Positions 26,086 through 36,260 of a stretch of DNA of 64,000 nt are shown piece after piece; within the stretch, counting starts at the first letter, position 1; each line of letters begins with the position of its first letter. Location: NCBI RefSeq assembly GCF_000821065.1, contig NZ_CDGG01000001.1, forward strand, positions 3,596,001 through 3,660,000. Reading direction: 5' to 3'. A program made the position numbers and the translations under genes. This stretch comes from Oceanobacillus oncorhynchi. Lineage in GTDB: Bacteria > Bacillota > Bacilli > Bacillales > Amphibacillaceae. The notes under the pieces are model-generated. The model was not told the origin of the DNA, ran no database searches, and saw nothing but the letters and a program-made list of their open reading frames with translations.

Positions 26086-26640
26086 ATGGAAGGAAAGAAA
26101 GCTATAATTATGATTGATGTGCAAAAGGCATTTGATGATAAAAAATGGGGTGAACGGAATAATCCTGATGCAGAAGAACAGATGAAGGAAGTATTAGACA
26201 GATGTCGGGAACATCAATGGGAGATTATTCATATTCAGCACATTTCAGATAATCCGGAGTCTGTATTTTATTATAAAGGAAAGGGATTTCCTATTAAACA
26301 AATGGTCGCTCCTTTGGAACAAGAAAAAGTAATAACAAAAAGAGTGAACAGTGCTTTTATTGGAACGGATTTAGACGAATATTTGCAAGCATGTCATATT
26401 GATACCATTGCAATTGTTGGTTTAACCACACCGCATTGCGTATCTACCATGACAAGAATGAGCGGGAATTTAGGGTATAAAACGTATCTGCTTTCAGATG
26501 CCACTGCTGCGTTTGGAATGAAAGATCATCATGGTAAGTTCATCGATGCGGATACCATCCATCATTTGTCGATGGCAACGATTCATGATGAATTTGCTAA
26601 TGTGTTAACTGCGCGGCAGTTTATTCAATCAGTGCTGTGA
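26086..26640 (+). CDS. Isochorismatase-like cysteine hydrolase
   Basis: A 184-residue protein of the nicotinamidase/isochorismatase superfamily. The triad is visible: Asp in IMIDVQKAFDD, Lys in VITKRVNSAF and Cys in GLTTPHCVSTMTRM. These enzymes hydrolyse amides or enol-ethers (nicotinamide, ureidoacrylate, isochorismate); which one cannot be read. It is divergent from an Lrp regulator, with a GGGGTGATGTT ribosome site. Confidence 0.88.
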   Translation: MEGKKAIIMIDVQKAFDDKKWGERNNPDAEEQMKEVLDRCREHQWEIIHIQHISDNPESVFYYKGKGFPIKQMVAPLEQEKVITKRVNSAFIGTDLDEYLQACHIDTIAIVGLTTPHCVSTMTRMSGNLGYKTYLLSDATAAFGMKDHHGKFIDADTIHHLSMATIHDEFANVLTARQFIQSVL

Positions 26641-26741
26641 AGACACTATATATTGCGGGTGCGAAAAAGACAATATGAAGAAGAGCTGTTTTGAAAAGCT
26701 GTTAATCTAAAATTAATATGATATTTACTCTCAAATGCAAA

Positions 26742-26785
26742 ACTATCGATAAGCAATATTGTATCCAATATTGCTTATCGATAGT
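26742..26785. repeat. Perfect 19-bp inverted repeat with six-base loop
   Basis: 26742-26760 (ACTATCGATAAGCAATATT) and 26767-26785 are exact reverse complements. It has no T-tail in either direction. Its size and six-base loop match 21338-21381 although the sequence differs. It lies between the convergent isochorismatase-like and alkD genes. Confidence 0.75.
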
Positions 26786-26892
26786 AAAAGGTGTGCTGGT
26801 TCTTTTATAAAAGAAGCGCTCCCTTTATTATTCTAGTCCACTATTTTTAGGTGGATTAGAATTGTACCGCGAAAGCAGTAAATTAAAGGTGA

Positions 26893-27561
26893 TTAAATAT
26901 GATGTCGTTTGTTAATTTCAATCGTAATAAACTCCGGCAAATAGCTGGGAGTACATCCTTTTGCTACTATTTCATCCTTGTAAAGGCCCGTTTTCTCGCC
27001 AAGTTTCATACAGCGGGTACGATTCTTTTCATCATAAATACCTATCCAGCCTGCTGTGAAATTCATAGCCCATTGAACTTCCGGTTCTTCCTGCATAATA
27101 TTAGCTTCTAATGCAGCTAGCAGCTCTGCAGTATTATCAGGCGGTGCTTGTTCGGTCCATCTCAAGCGCGCTTGATAATACCAGAAAGCTCGCCTTTGGA
27201 GAGCGCGGGGGCTATTTTCCCATGACTGCATCAATGCAATTCTCTTTTTGTCCTTGGTAAGCTGATTAGCCATTAACCAGTCCATTAAGTTATTTCGTTC
27301 ATCAAACGTGTGAATTTGCATATCCTCATCAAGCTTATTAAGCACATCTTCTGAAAGAAGCTTTTTATCCATAATTAAGATGGCTAATAGTCTGGGTAAA
27401 AATGCTTCGGTCGACCAAAGCTCCAGAGCTAGTTCATGATCTTTTTTTATCTCCTTTGCGATTTTTCGTAAGTCTCCCAGCTTCGTTTTACTATTAATTT
27501 GAGCTAGAATGTCTTCTGCTTTTGAAGAACGTTTTATTTCTGCAGTTATTTTTTCATCCAT
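26893..27561 (-). CDS. DNA alkylation repair protein (AlkD-like, HEAT repeats)
   Basis: A 222-residue all-helical protein of the AlkD DNA glycosylase family, with ELALELWSTEAFLPRLLAIL, RNNLMDWLMANQL, SPRALQRRAFWYYQARLRW and EVQWAMNFTAGWIG. AlkD excises N3/N7-alkylpurines without base flipping. Start ATG 27561 is chosen because GGAG at about 27573 fits it; the ATG at 27570 is too close. Its 5' side abuts the truncated histidine kinase, so a deletion may have taken the DNA that once separated them. Confidence 0.85.
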   Translation of the reverse strand: MDEKITAEIKRSSKAEDILAQINSKTKLGDLRKIAKEIKKDHELALELWSTEAFLPRLLAILIMDKKLLSEDVLNKLDEDMQIHTFDERNNLMDWLMANQLTKDKKRIALMQSWENSPRALQRRAFWYYQARLRWTEQAPPDNTAELLAALEANIMQEEPEVQWAMNFTAGWIGIYDEKNRTRCMKLGEKTGLYKDEIVAKGCTPSYLPEFITIEINKRHHI

Positions 27562-27652
27562 TTTATACATCTCCCTGATTGTATATTTTCGTGAATTTAT
27601 TTATGAATTTGATTATACATTTCTCCCCACCTTTCAACAAAAGCAAACGCAT

Positions 27653-28411
27653 ATGGAGATACAGCAATTACCGCTGCCGGGTAATTTAATAGAAAGTGAC
27701 TATCAGGATTTACTGAAAAAATTGAGTGCAGCACATTCTCAGCTGGAAAATACAAAAGCGGAAAAAGAGCAGGAGATTTTAGATTATTTCACCATGTGGG
27801 TCCATCAGATAAAAATACCGATTTCTGCCCTTCATTTAATTCTTCAAGATGAGGATAGGGAAGTGACGGAAGAAATGAGGGAACAGTTATTCAAAATCGA
27901 TCAATACGTCGAATTGATATTACAGTATGTACGTTTAGGAAGCACTTCGACGGATTATCATTTTCAAAAAGTGGACTTGGATGCCATGATTCGTGAAAGC
28001 TTCAAAAAATATGCTTCTGTCTTTATTCGGAAAAGACTATCTGTTCATTATGACGGGATAGATCAACGCATCGTTACCGATTCAAAATGGCTGAGCTTTG
28101 TGCTCGAGCAAATTGTATCCAATGCGTTGAAATATACAAAGGAAGGAGCCATCTCTATTTACTTGGAAGAAAATGCTGTCGTGATAGAGGATACAGGCAT
28201 CGGTATTCGCCCAGAAGATATCCCTCGTGTAGCTGAAAGAAATTTCACAGGGTTTACAGGACGCGAGCATAAGAGCGCCAGTGGAATTGGGCTTTACCTT
28301 TCCAAGCAAATCCTGACGAAATTGGAGCATCAAATAAAAATTGAATCGGAGCCTAAAAAGGGAACGAAGGTTTCTATCGTGTTTGATGATAAACAAATGA
28401 CAACAGAATAG
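27653..28411 (+). pseudogene. Bce-type sensor histidine kinase, membrane domain deleted
   Basis: The cytoplasmic part is intact: LDYFTMWVHQIKIPISALH (DHp helix with phospho-His), VTDSKWLSFVLEQIVSNALK (N box), EDTGIGIRPEDI (G1) and SASGIGLYLSKQIL (G2). Kinases of this group begin with two membrane helices that contact the BceAB transporter; these are missing. The frame stays open upstream to 27509 but only across the antisense strand of alkD, so that part is chance. The first ATG (27653) has no ribosome site. The response regulator gene that should precede it is also absent. It is probably not functional. Confidence 0.75.
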
Positions 28412-28440
28412 CCAATCTAACAAAAATGTTAGAAACAAAG

Positions 28441-28483
28441 GAGAAATGTCAGATAGAACTGTAGATTGACATTTCTCTTTTTT
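28441..28483 (+). terminator. Terminator between kinase and ABC genes
   Basis: GAGAAATGTCA (28441-28451) pairs exactly with TGACATTTCTC (28467-28477), followed by TTTTTT. Confidence 0.85.
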
Positions 28484-28534
28484 GCTATTCTTTACCTATC
28501 AACAAGAAAGTTGTTGGAAAAAAGGAGATGTACC

Positions 28535-29218
28535 ATGACACTTTTACAAGTTCAACATTTAAGAAAGGTCTATACAACGAGGTTTGGAGGAAATCAAGTA
28601 GAAGCACTTTCTGATGTCTCTTTCAGCGTGGACGCAGGAGATTATATAGCTATTATGGGGGAATCCGGCTCCGGTAAGACGACGTTATTAAATATTCTGG
28701 CGGCATTGGATAAGCCAACACGCGGTAATGTATTGCTGAACCGGAAAAATATTGTGCAAATACCTGAAAAAGAAATTTCTGAATTCCGGCGTAATAACCT
28801 CGGATTTGTATTTCAGGATTTCAACCTTTTAGATATGTTCTCGATACAGGATAATATCTTTGTTCCACTTGTTTTATCCGGAAAAAAGCATAAGGAAATG
28901 GAGCACAAACTAATGCCGATAGCAAAGAAACTTGGCATCGAGCATATCTTGACTAAATTCCCGTATGAAGTATCAGGCGGTCAAAAGCAAAGAGCGGCAG
29001 TTGCCAGAGCATTGATTGCTGATCCGGAATTAATATTGGCAGATGAGCCGACGGGCGCCCTGGATTCCAAATCTACAGATGAATTACTGGAGCATTTCGG
29101 ACAAATTAATAAAGAGGGACAAACGATTTTGATGGTAACGCATAGTATTAAGGCAGCAAGTCACGCGAAATGCTTGCTTACGAAACCTTATATATTGCTG
29201 TATTCAGCATGGTCGTAG
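28535..29218 (+). pseudogene. BceA-type ABC transporter ATPase, C-terminus deleted and fused to permease DNA
   Basis: ATG 28535 has AAAGGAGATG before it. Walker A GESGSGKTTLL, Q-loop FVFQDFNLLD, signature VSGGQKQRAAVARAL, Walker B LILADEPTGALD and H-loop VTHSIKAAS are all present. After HAK (residue about 211) the expected RVLFIRDGEVFHQ-type tail is missing, and the sequence turns into permease DNA read in the wrong frame (CLLTKPYILLYSAWS). The nucleotide-binding core is complete, but the C-terminal helix and the matching permease N-terminus are gone. Confidence 0.8.
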
Positions 29219-30606
29219 GATTTGTTGCAGGCACCATCCTTAATAAAGTTTGTGTATTATTGATTCGCCAAATGATTGGTGCGGATGTAGCTCTTGGGTC
29301 TGAGTTTTCTTCCGAAGCGGTGATATGGACACTAAGCTTCTTTAGCATCATTTTTCTATTGATTTTATTGGGGAACATCTCTCAAATTCGATTAGCCAAC
29401 CCGATAGAGCTTTTAAAAAGCGGAAATGTCGGTGAAAAAGAGCCAAAAACCAAAATCTTCTTTTCGATTCTTGGTGTTTTATTAACTGGGTGGGGTTATT
29501 ATATTGTGTTAACCCTGCAATCTCCCATTAGTGGTATGCCTTATGCTTTTCTTGCAGCAGTATTGATTATTGCCGGTACGTATCTCTTATTTACCACCGG
29601 AAGTATTGCTGTACTCAAAATTTTAAAAAATAATAAAAACTATTACTATCAGACCAACCATTTTATCCCTGTTTCCGGCATGCTTTACCGGATGAAAAAG
29701 AATGCAGTAGGTCTTGGGAACATTACCATCTTATCTGTCGGTGTGATTCTTTTACTTTCGATTGCGGTTTCCTTATATATCGTATCTGAGAGTGATGATG
29801 CAACCTATTCAGGTAATGTGATTTCAGAGGTAAGATTACCAGAGGAGACAGATGAAACAGAGGAAGAAATCAAAGCAAAATTAAGTGAGCTGATTGATCA
29901 AACAGCTTCTGAAACCAACAATACCGTTACCGGTTCATCTTCTTATACCTATCTAAATTTTGTAACACTTGCTGCGGGCGATGGCTTCGAAGTTACAAAA
30001 GATGCCTATTCCATGTTAGCGAATGAGAGTCCGATCAATTTATATATGACCGATCAGGAAAGCTATAATCAGTTAACTGGAGATAACCTGTCGCTTGATG
30101 AAAATGAAGTATATGTACATGGAACAGGGGATGAATATACAAATGGAACGCTTTCACTGATGGATTTTCAATTTCCCGCCACTGTCATGGAAGATATGAA
30201 AGAATTTTCTATAGACAATGAAACGACAAGTTTAATTAGTGACACCTATTACATGATTGTTGATGATATAGAAACCCTTCGACAAATAGAGCACCAGCAA
30301 AAAGAAATATTGGGTGACTATGCTGCAAGCACAAACGTTTCTACACAAATCAGCTTGGAACAAGGAGTAAATGACGATCAGGAAATAGCATTTGGAGAAC
30401 AGCTGCGCTCAAATATGAAAAAGGAAGATATGGATATTGTCGTTGTAGACACACGATCAGAAGCAGCAAGTGACTTGATTCTGATCATGATTAATCAGGT
30501 GAACTTATTCCCAATCAGTGTGCTGATCGCTTTTCTGGTTTTCCTGATTGTTTATGTGGTCATCTACCGAATAACGGCACGCGTTTATTACAAAATTGTT
30601 CAATAA
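29170..30606 (+). pseudogene. BceB-type FtsX-like ABC permease, N-terminus deleted
   Basis: 478 residues remain of a protein usually about 630-660 long. It begins inside the first transmembrane group (LAYETLYIAVFSMVVGFVAG). The first FtsX domain is incomplete; the large external domain (about 215-430), which binds peptide antibiotics in BceB proteins, and the last helix are present. The ATG at 29170 lies within the ATPase fragment and has no ribosome site. Transport of bacitracin-like peptides should be lost. Confidence 0.8.
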
Positions 30607-30639
30607 GTTATGTTATATGTATGAAAGAGGGGACAGGTT

Positions 30640-30909
30640 ATGCATTTAAGTCTAATGGAGCTGCTGCTTATCTTTGTTGGAGGAGTTTTGATTTTAGGAA
30701 TCCAGTTTTATTTATCGACTAGAAAGAATCGATTTATGGGGCTTTTATTCCCGATCGTATCCTTCGGGTATTCCATATATATGTTTTTAAAATCAGATTT
30801 CTTTTCCGATATGACATTCAGTATAGGTGAAAAAACAATTATTAATTTTAGTCGCTTTTACTACTACTTTTATTATACTTGTTGGATGCAGTTCCTCCGG
30901 ATCAAATGA
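30640..30909 (+). CDS. Small membrane protein, perhaps truncated
   Basis: GAGGGGACAGG precedes ATG 30640. Two membrane helices (LMELLLIFVGGVLILGIQF and GLLFPIVSFGYSIYMFL) are followed after DMTFSIG by an odd aromatic tail (FYYYFYYTCWMQF) that coincides with the start of the lipoprotein gene in another frame. The natural C-terminus may have been lost when the two genes were brought together. Function unknown; such proteins often sit beside Bce modules. Confidence 0.5.
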   Translation: MHLSLMELLLIFVGGVLILGIQFYLSTRKNRFMGLLFPIVSFGYSIYMFLKSDFFSDMTFSIGEKTIINFSRFYYYFYYTCWMQFLRIK

Positions 30910-31321
30910 TGATGAAAACTTTTTTAGTGAAAGTATACGAAAAGCAGGCGATAAACTTACCGGTTTTTTTGGTGAACCCTCCTTAACAAAAGATAAATCA
31001 TTAGAAGGAGAAAGAGTATTTGGAGAAGATGATTATACAGGAACGTATGAAGCGGTATATCAACATTTTTCAGGCACAGAAAATTTATTTGGCGGGGCAT
31101 CACTTGATGGAAGTGAAGGAAAGGTGATTCAGATTACCTATAACGGAAACATCGAAAGCGGAGAAGCAGAAGTATTTTGGAATACCGCTGATTCAGAGAA
31201 GAAATTATTGTTTGAAGGCCACGGAGAGCATACAGAAACCATCAGTTTACAAGGCGGCTGGGAATATCTCAGTTTGGAAGGGGATGAACTGGAAGCAGAT
31301 ATTCGGGTAAAGATTGAATAA
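30827..31321 (+). CDS. Putative lipoprotein
   Basis: A 164-residue protein with a lipoprotein signal: basic start, hydrophobic stretch and lipobox LVGC at Cys21. The body is hydrophilic, with no domain I know. The start is GTG 30827 inside the preceding gene, with only AGTATAGG before it, so translation may depend on the upstream gene or be weak. It lies after the broken Bce permease and might be part of that envelope-stress set. Confidence 0.6.
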   Translation: MKKQLLILVAFTTTFIILVGCSSSGSNDDENFFSESIRKAGDKLTGFFGEPSLTKDKSLEGERVFGEDDYTGTYEAVYQHFSGTENLFGGASLDGSEGKVIQITYNGNIESGEAEVFWNTADSEKKLLFEGHGEHTETISLQGGWEYLSLEGDELEADIRVKIE

Positions 31322-31473
31322 AAGGATTGGTAAATCAAATTTAGCAGCATGGCAGCTATAGCTTCATCGGATGAGATAAGAGAACAGGTCGTTCTACAAC
31401 CACTATTTGGAAGTAATTATCGCCATGCTATTACAACGTTTTGTACATACTAAAAGATAAGGAGGTGGCAGTA

Positions 31474-31635
31474 ATGAGCAAAAAGAATAAAAATAAGAAA
31501 AACCAGCTATTTGAAGATAACAAAGGCGTTCAAGCTGTGCAAAATCAATTGAATGAAAGTTATCAAAGCGGAGTGGTTGAGGATCAATTAGAAAACAATC
31601 GGGGAATTCACCATTTTAATAATAAGAGCAGATAA
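31474..31635 (+). CDS. Small hydrophilic protein, unrecognised
   Basis: A 53-residue protein (start MSKKNKNKKNQLFEDNKGVQ) with a strong AAGGAGGTGG site at 31459-31468, so it is very likely expressed. It is Lys/Asn/Gln rich without Cys or hydrophobic segment, like many small spore or stress proteins, but it does not match an acid-soluble spore protein that I know. Confidence 0.6.
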   Translation: MSKKNKNKKNQLFEDNKGVQAVQNQLNESYQSGVVEDQLENNRGIHHFNNKSR

Positions 31636-31652
31636 AACGAAAATAACTGAGG

Positions 31653-31760
31653 CTGGGATATAACACCAGTCACAATCAATTTAAAAATGGTTCTGGTCAT
31701 TGTTTTTAATGAAATGATTGGAACCATTTTTGGAATGAAATATTCTATTGCGATGGCTCG
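31653..31760 (+). repeat. Intergenic repeat-like element starting GAGGCTGGGATATAAC
   Basis: GAGGCTGGGATATAAC resembles the GAGxCTGGGACATAA motif found many times in staphylococcal and related genomes. It is followed by a long hairpin: AAAAATGGTTCTGGTCATT (31683-31701) with 31713-31731, one bulge. It may be a mobile miniature element or a structured RNA. No gene is seen in 31636-31948. Confidence 0.5.
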
Positions 31761-31948
31761 AATGCTGGTTTCGAGTTCATCGTAATTTTTTTACCTGAAA
31801 ATATAAAGCAGGCGAAAAAATATTAATACGTTAATTCCCGACAGATAGCGTTTTTTTACATTTATGTCACGTAGAGAAAAAAATTGAGCAATCGAGAAGA
31901 AGCTTTTATAATCCATTTATAGTAAACTGATGAAAAGGAGGCGTTTTA

Positions 31949-32347
31949 ATGACTGCAATGATTTTTGTTAACTTTCCAGTCAAGAACGTTGCTAATGCCA
32001 CTGATTTTTACGAAAAACTAGGATTTACAAAGAACGATGACTTCTCTGATACCCATGCAAGCTGTATGGTATGGGACGAAAATTTTTATATTATGCTTTT
32101 AGAGCATGCTTTCTATCAACAGTTTCTCCAAGGTAAAAAGATTGCCGATACTCAAAAAGAAAATGCTGTTTTAATCTGCTTTAGCTTAGAAAGTGCTGAA
32201 GCAGTCAAAGAATTCGGCCGATTAGCGAAAGTAAACGGCGGTGATGCTTATCATGTCGACATGGGGATGCCGGAAGAACAAATGTATGGCTTAGAGGTGT
32301 CTGATATTGATGGAAATATGCTAGAACCGATGTGGATGAAGCAATAG
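31949..32347 (+). CDS. VOC family (glyoxalase/bleomycin-resistance fold) protein
   Basis: A 132-residue protein of two beta-alpha-beta-beta-beta units: VNFPVKNVANATDFYEKLGF at the start and GLEVSDIDGNMLEPMWM with a possible metal-binding Glu at the end. AAAGGAGGCG precedes the ATG. Families of this sort include antibiotic-binding and lyase enzymes; the substrate is unknown. Confidence 0.85.
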   Translation: MTAMIFVNFPVKNVANATDFYEKLGFTKNDDFSDTHASCMVWDENFYIMLLEHAFYQQFLQGKKIADTQKENAVLICFSLESAEAVKEFGRLAKVNGGDAYHVDMGMPEEQMYGLEVSDIDGNMLEPMWMKQ

Positions 32348-32738
32348 GTATGGAATGAGTTTGAAATAAGTCTGTGAAAGATATATGCTATTGGTTTAGA
32401 AGTTAAAATTAAAAAACAGATATTAAGTGAATTATTCAATTAGATCTATACGTAACTCGATCCAATCCAACTGGCGATTATTTTTCAGTTGGATTTATTC
32501 TTTGAATTATTACTTTGAATAAATCCGGTATTTTATTCAAGAGAGAATATCAACATGAACAAATAGGGGGCAGGCAAACCCAAACAAGCTTTTATGTAGA
32601 GGGCAGGCAGAGAAAAAAGATTTATTTATTGGTGTATATAAAATATCATCCAAAAAGATTATTACGTAAAATATAAATTTGACGTAATAATTGCAATTCT
32701 GATTACAGTCCTGTAAAATTTATCTATGAGGTGATCTA
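32348..32738. other. Intergenic stretch: terminator and a short direct repeat
   Basis: AATCCAACTG (32464-32473) pairs with CAGTTGGATT (32486-32495) and is followed by T's, a likely terminator of the VOC gene. GGGCAGGCA occurs twice at about 32569 and 32603. TGAGGTGATCT precedes the next gene. No other gene is seen. Confidence 0.55.
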
Positions 32739-33824
32739 ATGGCAAATCATTCAAAACAGCAACTTTACAATAAACTTCAAACGCTTCTTAAGGAACTTCC
32801 TTGGTATGTCGAGGAATTTATCAATCATAAAGAAAGAAAATTATCAGCAGCTTCATTACTCAATTACGCACACGATTATAAAATTTTTTTCAATTGGCTT
32901 GTGACCGAAAATTTTTATTCTGGTGAATTGAAAGATCTGCCCCTTGAGTCGCTTGAATCACTAACTGTTCAGGAAGCTGAACGATTTTTGACCTTTCTTA
33001 AATACCAATTACATAACAAGGAACTCACAATAAATCGCAAGTTATCTGCTTTAAAATCGCTTTTCAACTACCTGCAAAACATTGCTGAAACACGTGATTT
33101 ACAGCCATATTTAAAACGTAATGTGATGGCAAAGCTTGAATTCAACGACATCAAAGAAAGTATGGAAACAACTGCAAATAAAATGGAAGGAAAAATCTTA
33201 ATTGGTGATGAATATGAACGATTTCGCCAATTTGTTGCCCATGATTATGGTGAGCTTTATAAAGACAACAAAAAGCTTGCAAATTTTCACCGCCTAAATC
33301 GTGAACGTGATACAGCGGTTGTCTCGCTTATTTTAGGCTCTGGATTACGACTTTCAGAGGTTGTGAACCTGGATTTAGATGATATTGATCACAGCAAATT
33401 TACTGCACGTGTTATTCGTAAAGGAAACAAAGAACAATATGTTTATTTCAGCAAGCAAGCGATGGATGATTTAGATGAATATTTACAAATCAGAGCAAAA
33501 CGCTATCATGTTGAGAAAACAAACAAAGCTTTATTTATCGCTGCTGCAATGGGACCAAAAGGCACACCAAGACGACTAACTGCGCGTTCTATTGAAAAGT
33601 TAATCGAAAAATACGCGAATGCTTTCGGAAAACCATCCTTATCCGTTCACAAACTAAGACATTCTTTTGCTACGAGGTATCACAATGAAATTAATGATGT
33701 ACCGAAGTTAAGGCGCCAACTCGGCCACTCATCGATACAAACGACGATGATTTATACGCATATTAACAATGATGATTTGAAAAATGCTGTAGATAAAATG
33801 GATATGCCTAAAGGTGATGAGTGA
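32739..33824 (+). CDS. xerS: XerS-like tyrosine recombinase
   Basis: A 361-residue tyrosine recombinase. The N-terminal SAM-like core-binding domain (LSAASLLNYAHDYKIFFNWL) is followed by a catalytic domain with Arg in GSGLRLSEVVNL, Lys in RKGNKEQ, HKLRHSFATRYHNE, LGHSSIQTTMIYTH and Tyr. Length and the insertion after the linker resemble XerS, the single chromosome-dimer resolvase of streptococci, also seen as an extra gene in Bacilli. GAGGTGATCT precedes the ATG. Nearby mobile genes raise the chance that it belongs to an integrated element, but no att sites were found. Confidence 0.8.
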   Translation: MANHSKQQLYNKLQTLLKELPWYVEEFINHKERKLSAASLLNYAHDYKIFFNWLVTENFYSGELKDLPLESLESLTVQEAERFLTFLKYQLHNKELTINRKLSALKSLFNYLQNIAETRDLQPYLKRNVMAKLEFNDIKESMETTANKMEGKILIGDEYERFRQFVAHDYGELYKDNKKLANFHRLNRERDTAVVSLILGSGLRLSEVVNLDLDDIDHSKFTARVIRKGNKEQYVYFSKQAMDDLDEYLQIRAKRYHVEKTNKALFIAAAMGPKGTPRRLTARSIEKLIEKYANAFGKPSLSVHKLRHSFATRYHNEINDVPKLRRQLGHSSIQTTMIYTHINNDDLKNAVDKMDMPKGDE

Positions 33825-33916
33825 TTACTAGCGTATTATCCAATTCACTATACGATAAATTTTTAAATTCTCCTAGGTTTCCACTTGATTATACGAACGT
33901 TTGTTTGTATAATTAG

Positions 33917-34747
<831 letters not shown>

Positions 34748-34751
34748 TATA

Positions 34752-35129
34752 ATGTGGAAATTAATTGATGGAAAGCTGATTCAGACAACAGATACATCGA
34801 GAGTAAAATTTAGAACAAATGTTAGCAAATCGATTATTGATCAATTAAATACATTGGCCATTCAATATGATACACACCCAAATTATTTATTAGAATCAGG
34901 CTTACAAGCGGTTTTAAAGCAAGGAGTTATTCAGTTTGATAAAAAATCTCGCCCTAAAGATCGTATTCAATATAAAACAACCTATGATAAAGAGTTATTA
35001 CTTGAAATAAAGGATTTTGCAAAAGCACATAAATTAAGCGCCAATGATGTGCTAGAATATAGTGTTCATTTTATTGATTTTAACTCTGTGAAGAAGAGAA
35101 GCTATAAATATCGAATTGAAAAGCTTTAA
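34752..35129 (+). CDS. Conserved small protein with duplicated RHH-like unit
   Basis: A 125-residue protein made of two similar halves: RVKFRTNVSKSIIDQLNTLA...NYLLESGLQAVL (about 17-55) and RIQYKTTYDKELLLEIKDFA...NDVLEYSVHFI (about 75-113). Each unit has a strand, a helix, a turn and a second helix, as in ribbon-helix-helix DNA-binding domains. Its ribosome site AAAGGAG overlaps the end of the LAGLIDADG gene. Database entries for such proteins often read rRNA methyltransferase, but no SAM-binding motif is present. A DNA-binding role is an inference. Confidence 0.65.
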   Translation: MWKLIDGKLIQTTDTSRVKFRTNVSKSIIDQLNTLAIQYDTHPNYLLESGLQAVLKQGVIQFDKKSRPKDRIQYKTTYDKELLLEIKDFAKAHKLSANDVLEYSVHFIDFNSVKKRSYKYRIEKL

Positions 35130-35302
35130 TTTTTTTATTTCCTATAACGCCCCCTACATAATATTTATTATGAGAACTAATAAAACAATCTATCTCACAA
35201 CCAAGTATACTTTAGATAGTGAGACAAAATTAAATTTTTAACACTTTTGATTTTATATTCCATTGTTCATTCATACGGCTAAATCAAAATGATTTATTAA
35301 TC

Positions 35303-35791
35303 TCAAACCTGATATTCATAAAGAGCTACAAAAAATTCACCAACCGTCTTTTGGCCGACTTGCTGAAATCCCTGACACTCATAAAAATAACATAAATTAG
35401 GTCTGTCAGCTGCACAATCCAATCTTATATATTTTTTCAGTTGCATTTTGGCTTGCTGCTTAGCCCAATCTATCAGGTTAACAGAAACGCCTTCTTTAGC
35501 ATACTTTCTGCGTATAGCGATTTTATGCAAATATAAAGCGTCATTTTTATTTTCATGCGGCCAAAATATGTGATCCTGTTCCTGAACAATTATTGTTCCA
35601 GCAGATTCCCCATTTAAAAACCCAATAAACAGTTCATTCAGTGCATACTTTTCTAATAATGCTTCTTTGGTAAGTTCGCTAGTATACCACATTTCCTTAT
35701 TTGTTCTCTTTAACCATTCGGCGGCTTCTTTTAAAATCGATGCAAATTGGTCTATCTCTTCCATATTAATATTTCTAATCATCCATTCCAT
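35303..35791 (-). CDS. GNAT family N-acetyltransferase
   Basis: A 162-residue protein. ALYLHKIAIRRKYAKEGVSV contains the motif A region for acetyl-CoA, and RLDCAADRPNLCYFYECQGF is the usual C-terminal GNAT segment. AAGGAGGGAGG precedes ATG 35791. The substrate is unknown. Confidence 0.85.
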   Translation of the reverse strand: MEWMIRNINMEEIDQFASILKEAAEWLKRTNKEMWYTSELTKEALLEKYALNELFIGFLNGESAGTIIVQEQDHIFWPHENKNDALYLHKIAIRRKYAKEGVSVNLIDWAKQQAKMQLKKYIRLDCAADRPNLCYFYECQGFQQVGQKTVGEFFVALYEYQV

Positions 35792-35939
35792 ATACGTCCC
35801 CTCCCTCCTTGCTCAGATACTTTGATTAATTATTCTTTTCATTTTATAATTTTCAGAATATTTATGTATGTAATTATATCACTTTACTGTAAATTGATAA
35901 ATAAATTATGCTATCATATCTATTAAGAGGTGATTTTCT

Positions 35940-36215
35940 ATGAAGTATGTATCTGCTAGAGTTCAAGGACGTGTGCAAGGAGTCGGGTTTCGGTACTTTA
36001 CCCAACATGCTGCGATGAATCATGATATTGTCGGCTGGGTAAAAAATGAAGATGACGGTGCAGTAGCCTTTGAAGCATATGGAGAAGATAATAATGTAGA
36101 CCGTTTTCTTGAAGAAATTAAAAAAGGCCCCTCTCGATTTGCAAAAGTAAATGAGATGGATGTCAATAAGCTTTCCGGAGATCCGGAGTATACCTCTTTT
36201 AACGTTAAATATTAA
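35940..36215 (+). CDS. acyP: Acylphosphatase
   Basis: A 91-residue protein that hydrolyses carboxyl-phosphate bonds such as 1,3-bisphosphoglycerate. The signature GRVQGVGFRYFTQHAA holds the catalytic Arg; GWVKNEDDGAVAFEAYG contains the Asn. AAGAGGTGAT precedes the ATG. Normal length; single gene, ended by a strong terminator. Confidence 0.97.
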   Translation: MKYVSARVQGRVQGVGFRYFTQHAAMNHDIVGWVKNEDDGAVAFEAYGEDNNVDRFLEEIKKGPSRFAKVNEMDVNKLSGDPEYTSFNVKY

Positions 36216-36260
36216 AAATAGAACGGGCACAGCGTGATAAAGCTGTGCCCGTTCTATTTT
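36215..36260. terminator. Bidirectional terminator between acyP and cls
   Basis: AAAATAGAACGGGCACAGC (36215-36233) is the exact reverse complement of 36242-36260, between convergent genes; A/T tails serve both directions. Confidence 0.92.

Noticed and set aside
27509-27652. N-terminal extension of the histidine kinase ORF
   Set aside because: It is antisense to the conserved alkD start and does not resemble the membrane helices of the kinase family.
34752-35129. Annotation as rRNA methyltransferase
   Set aside because: No SAM-binding or catalytic motif and only 125 residues; two RHH-like repeats explain the sequence better.
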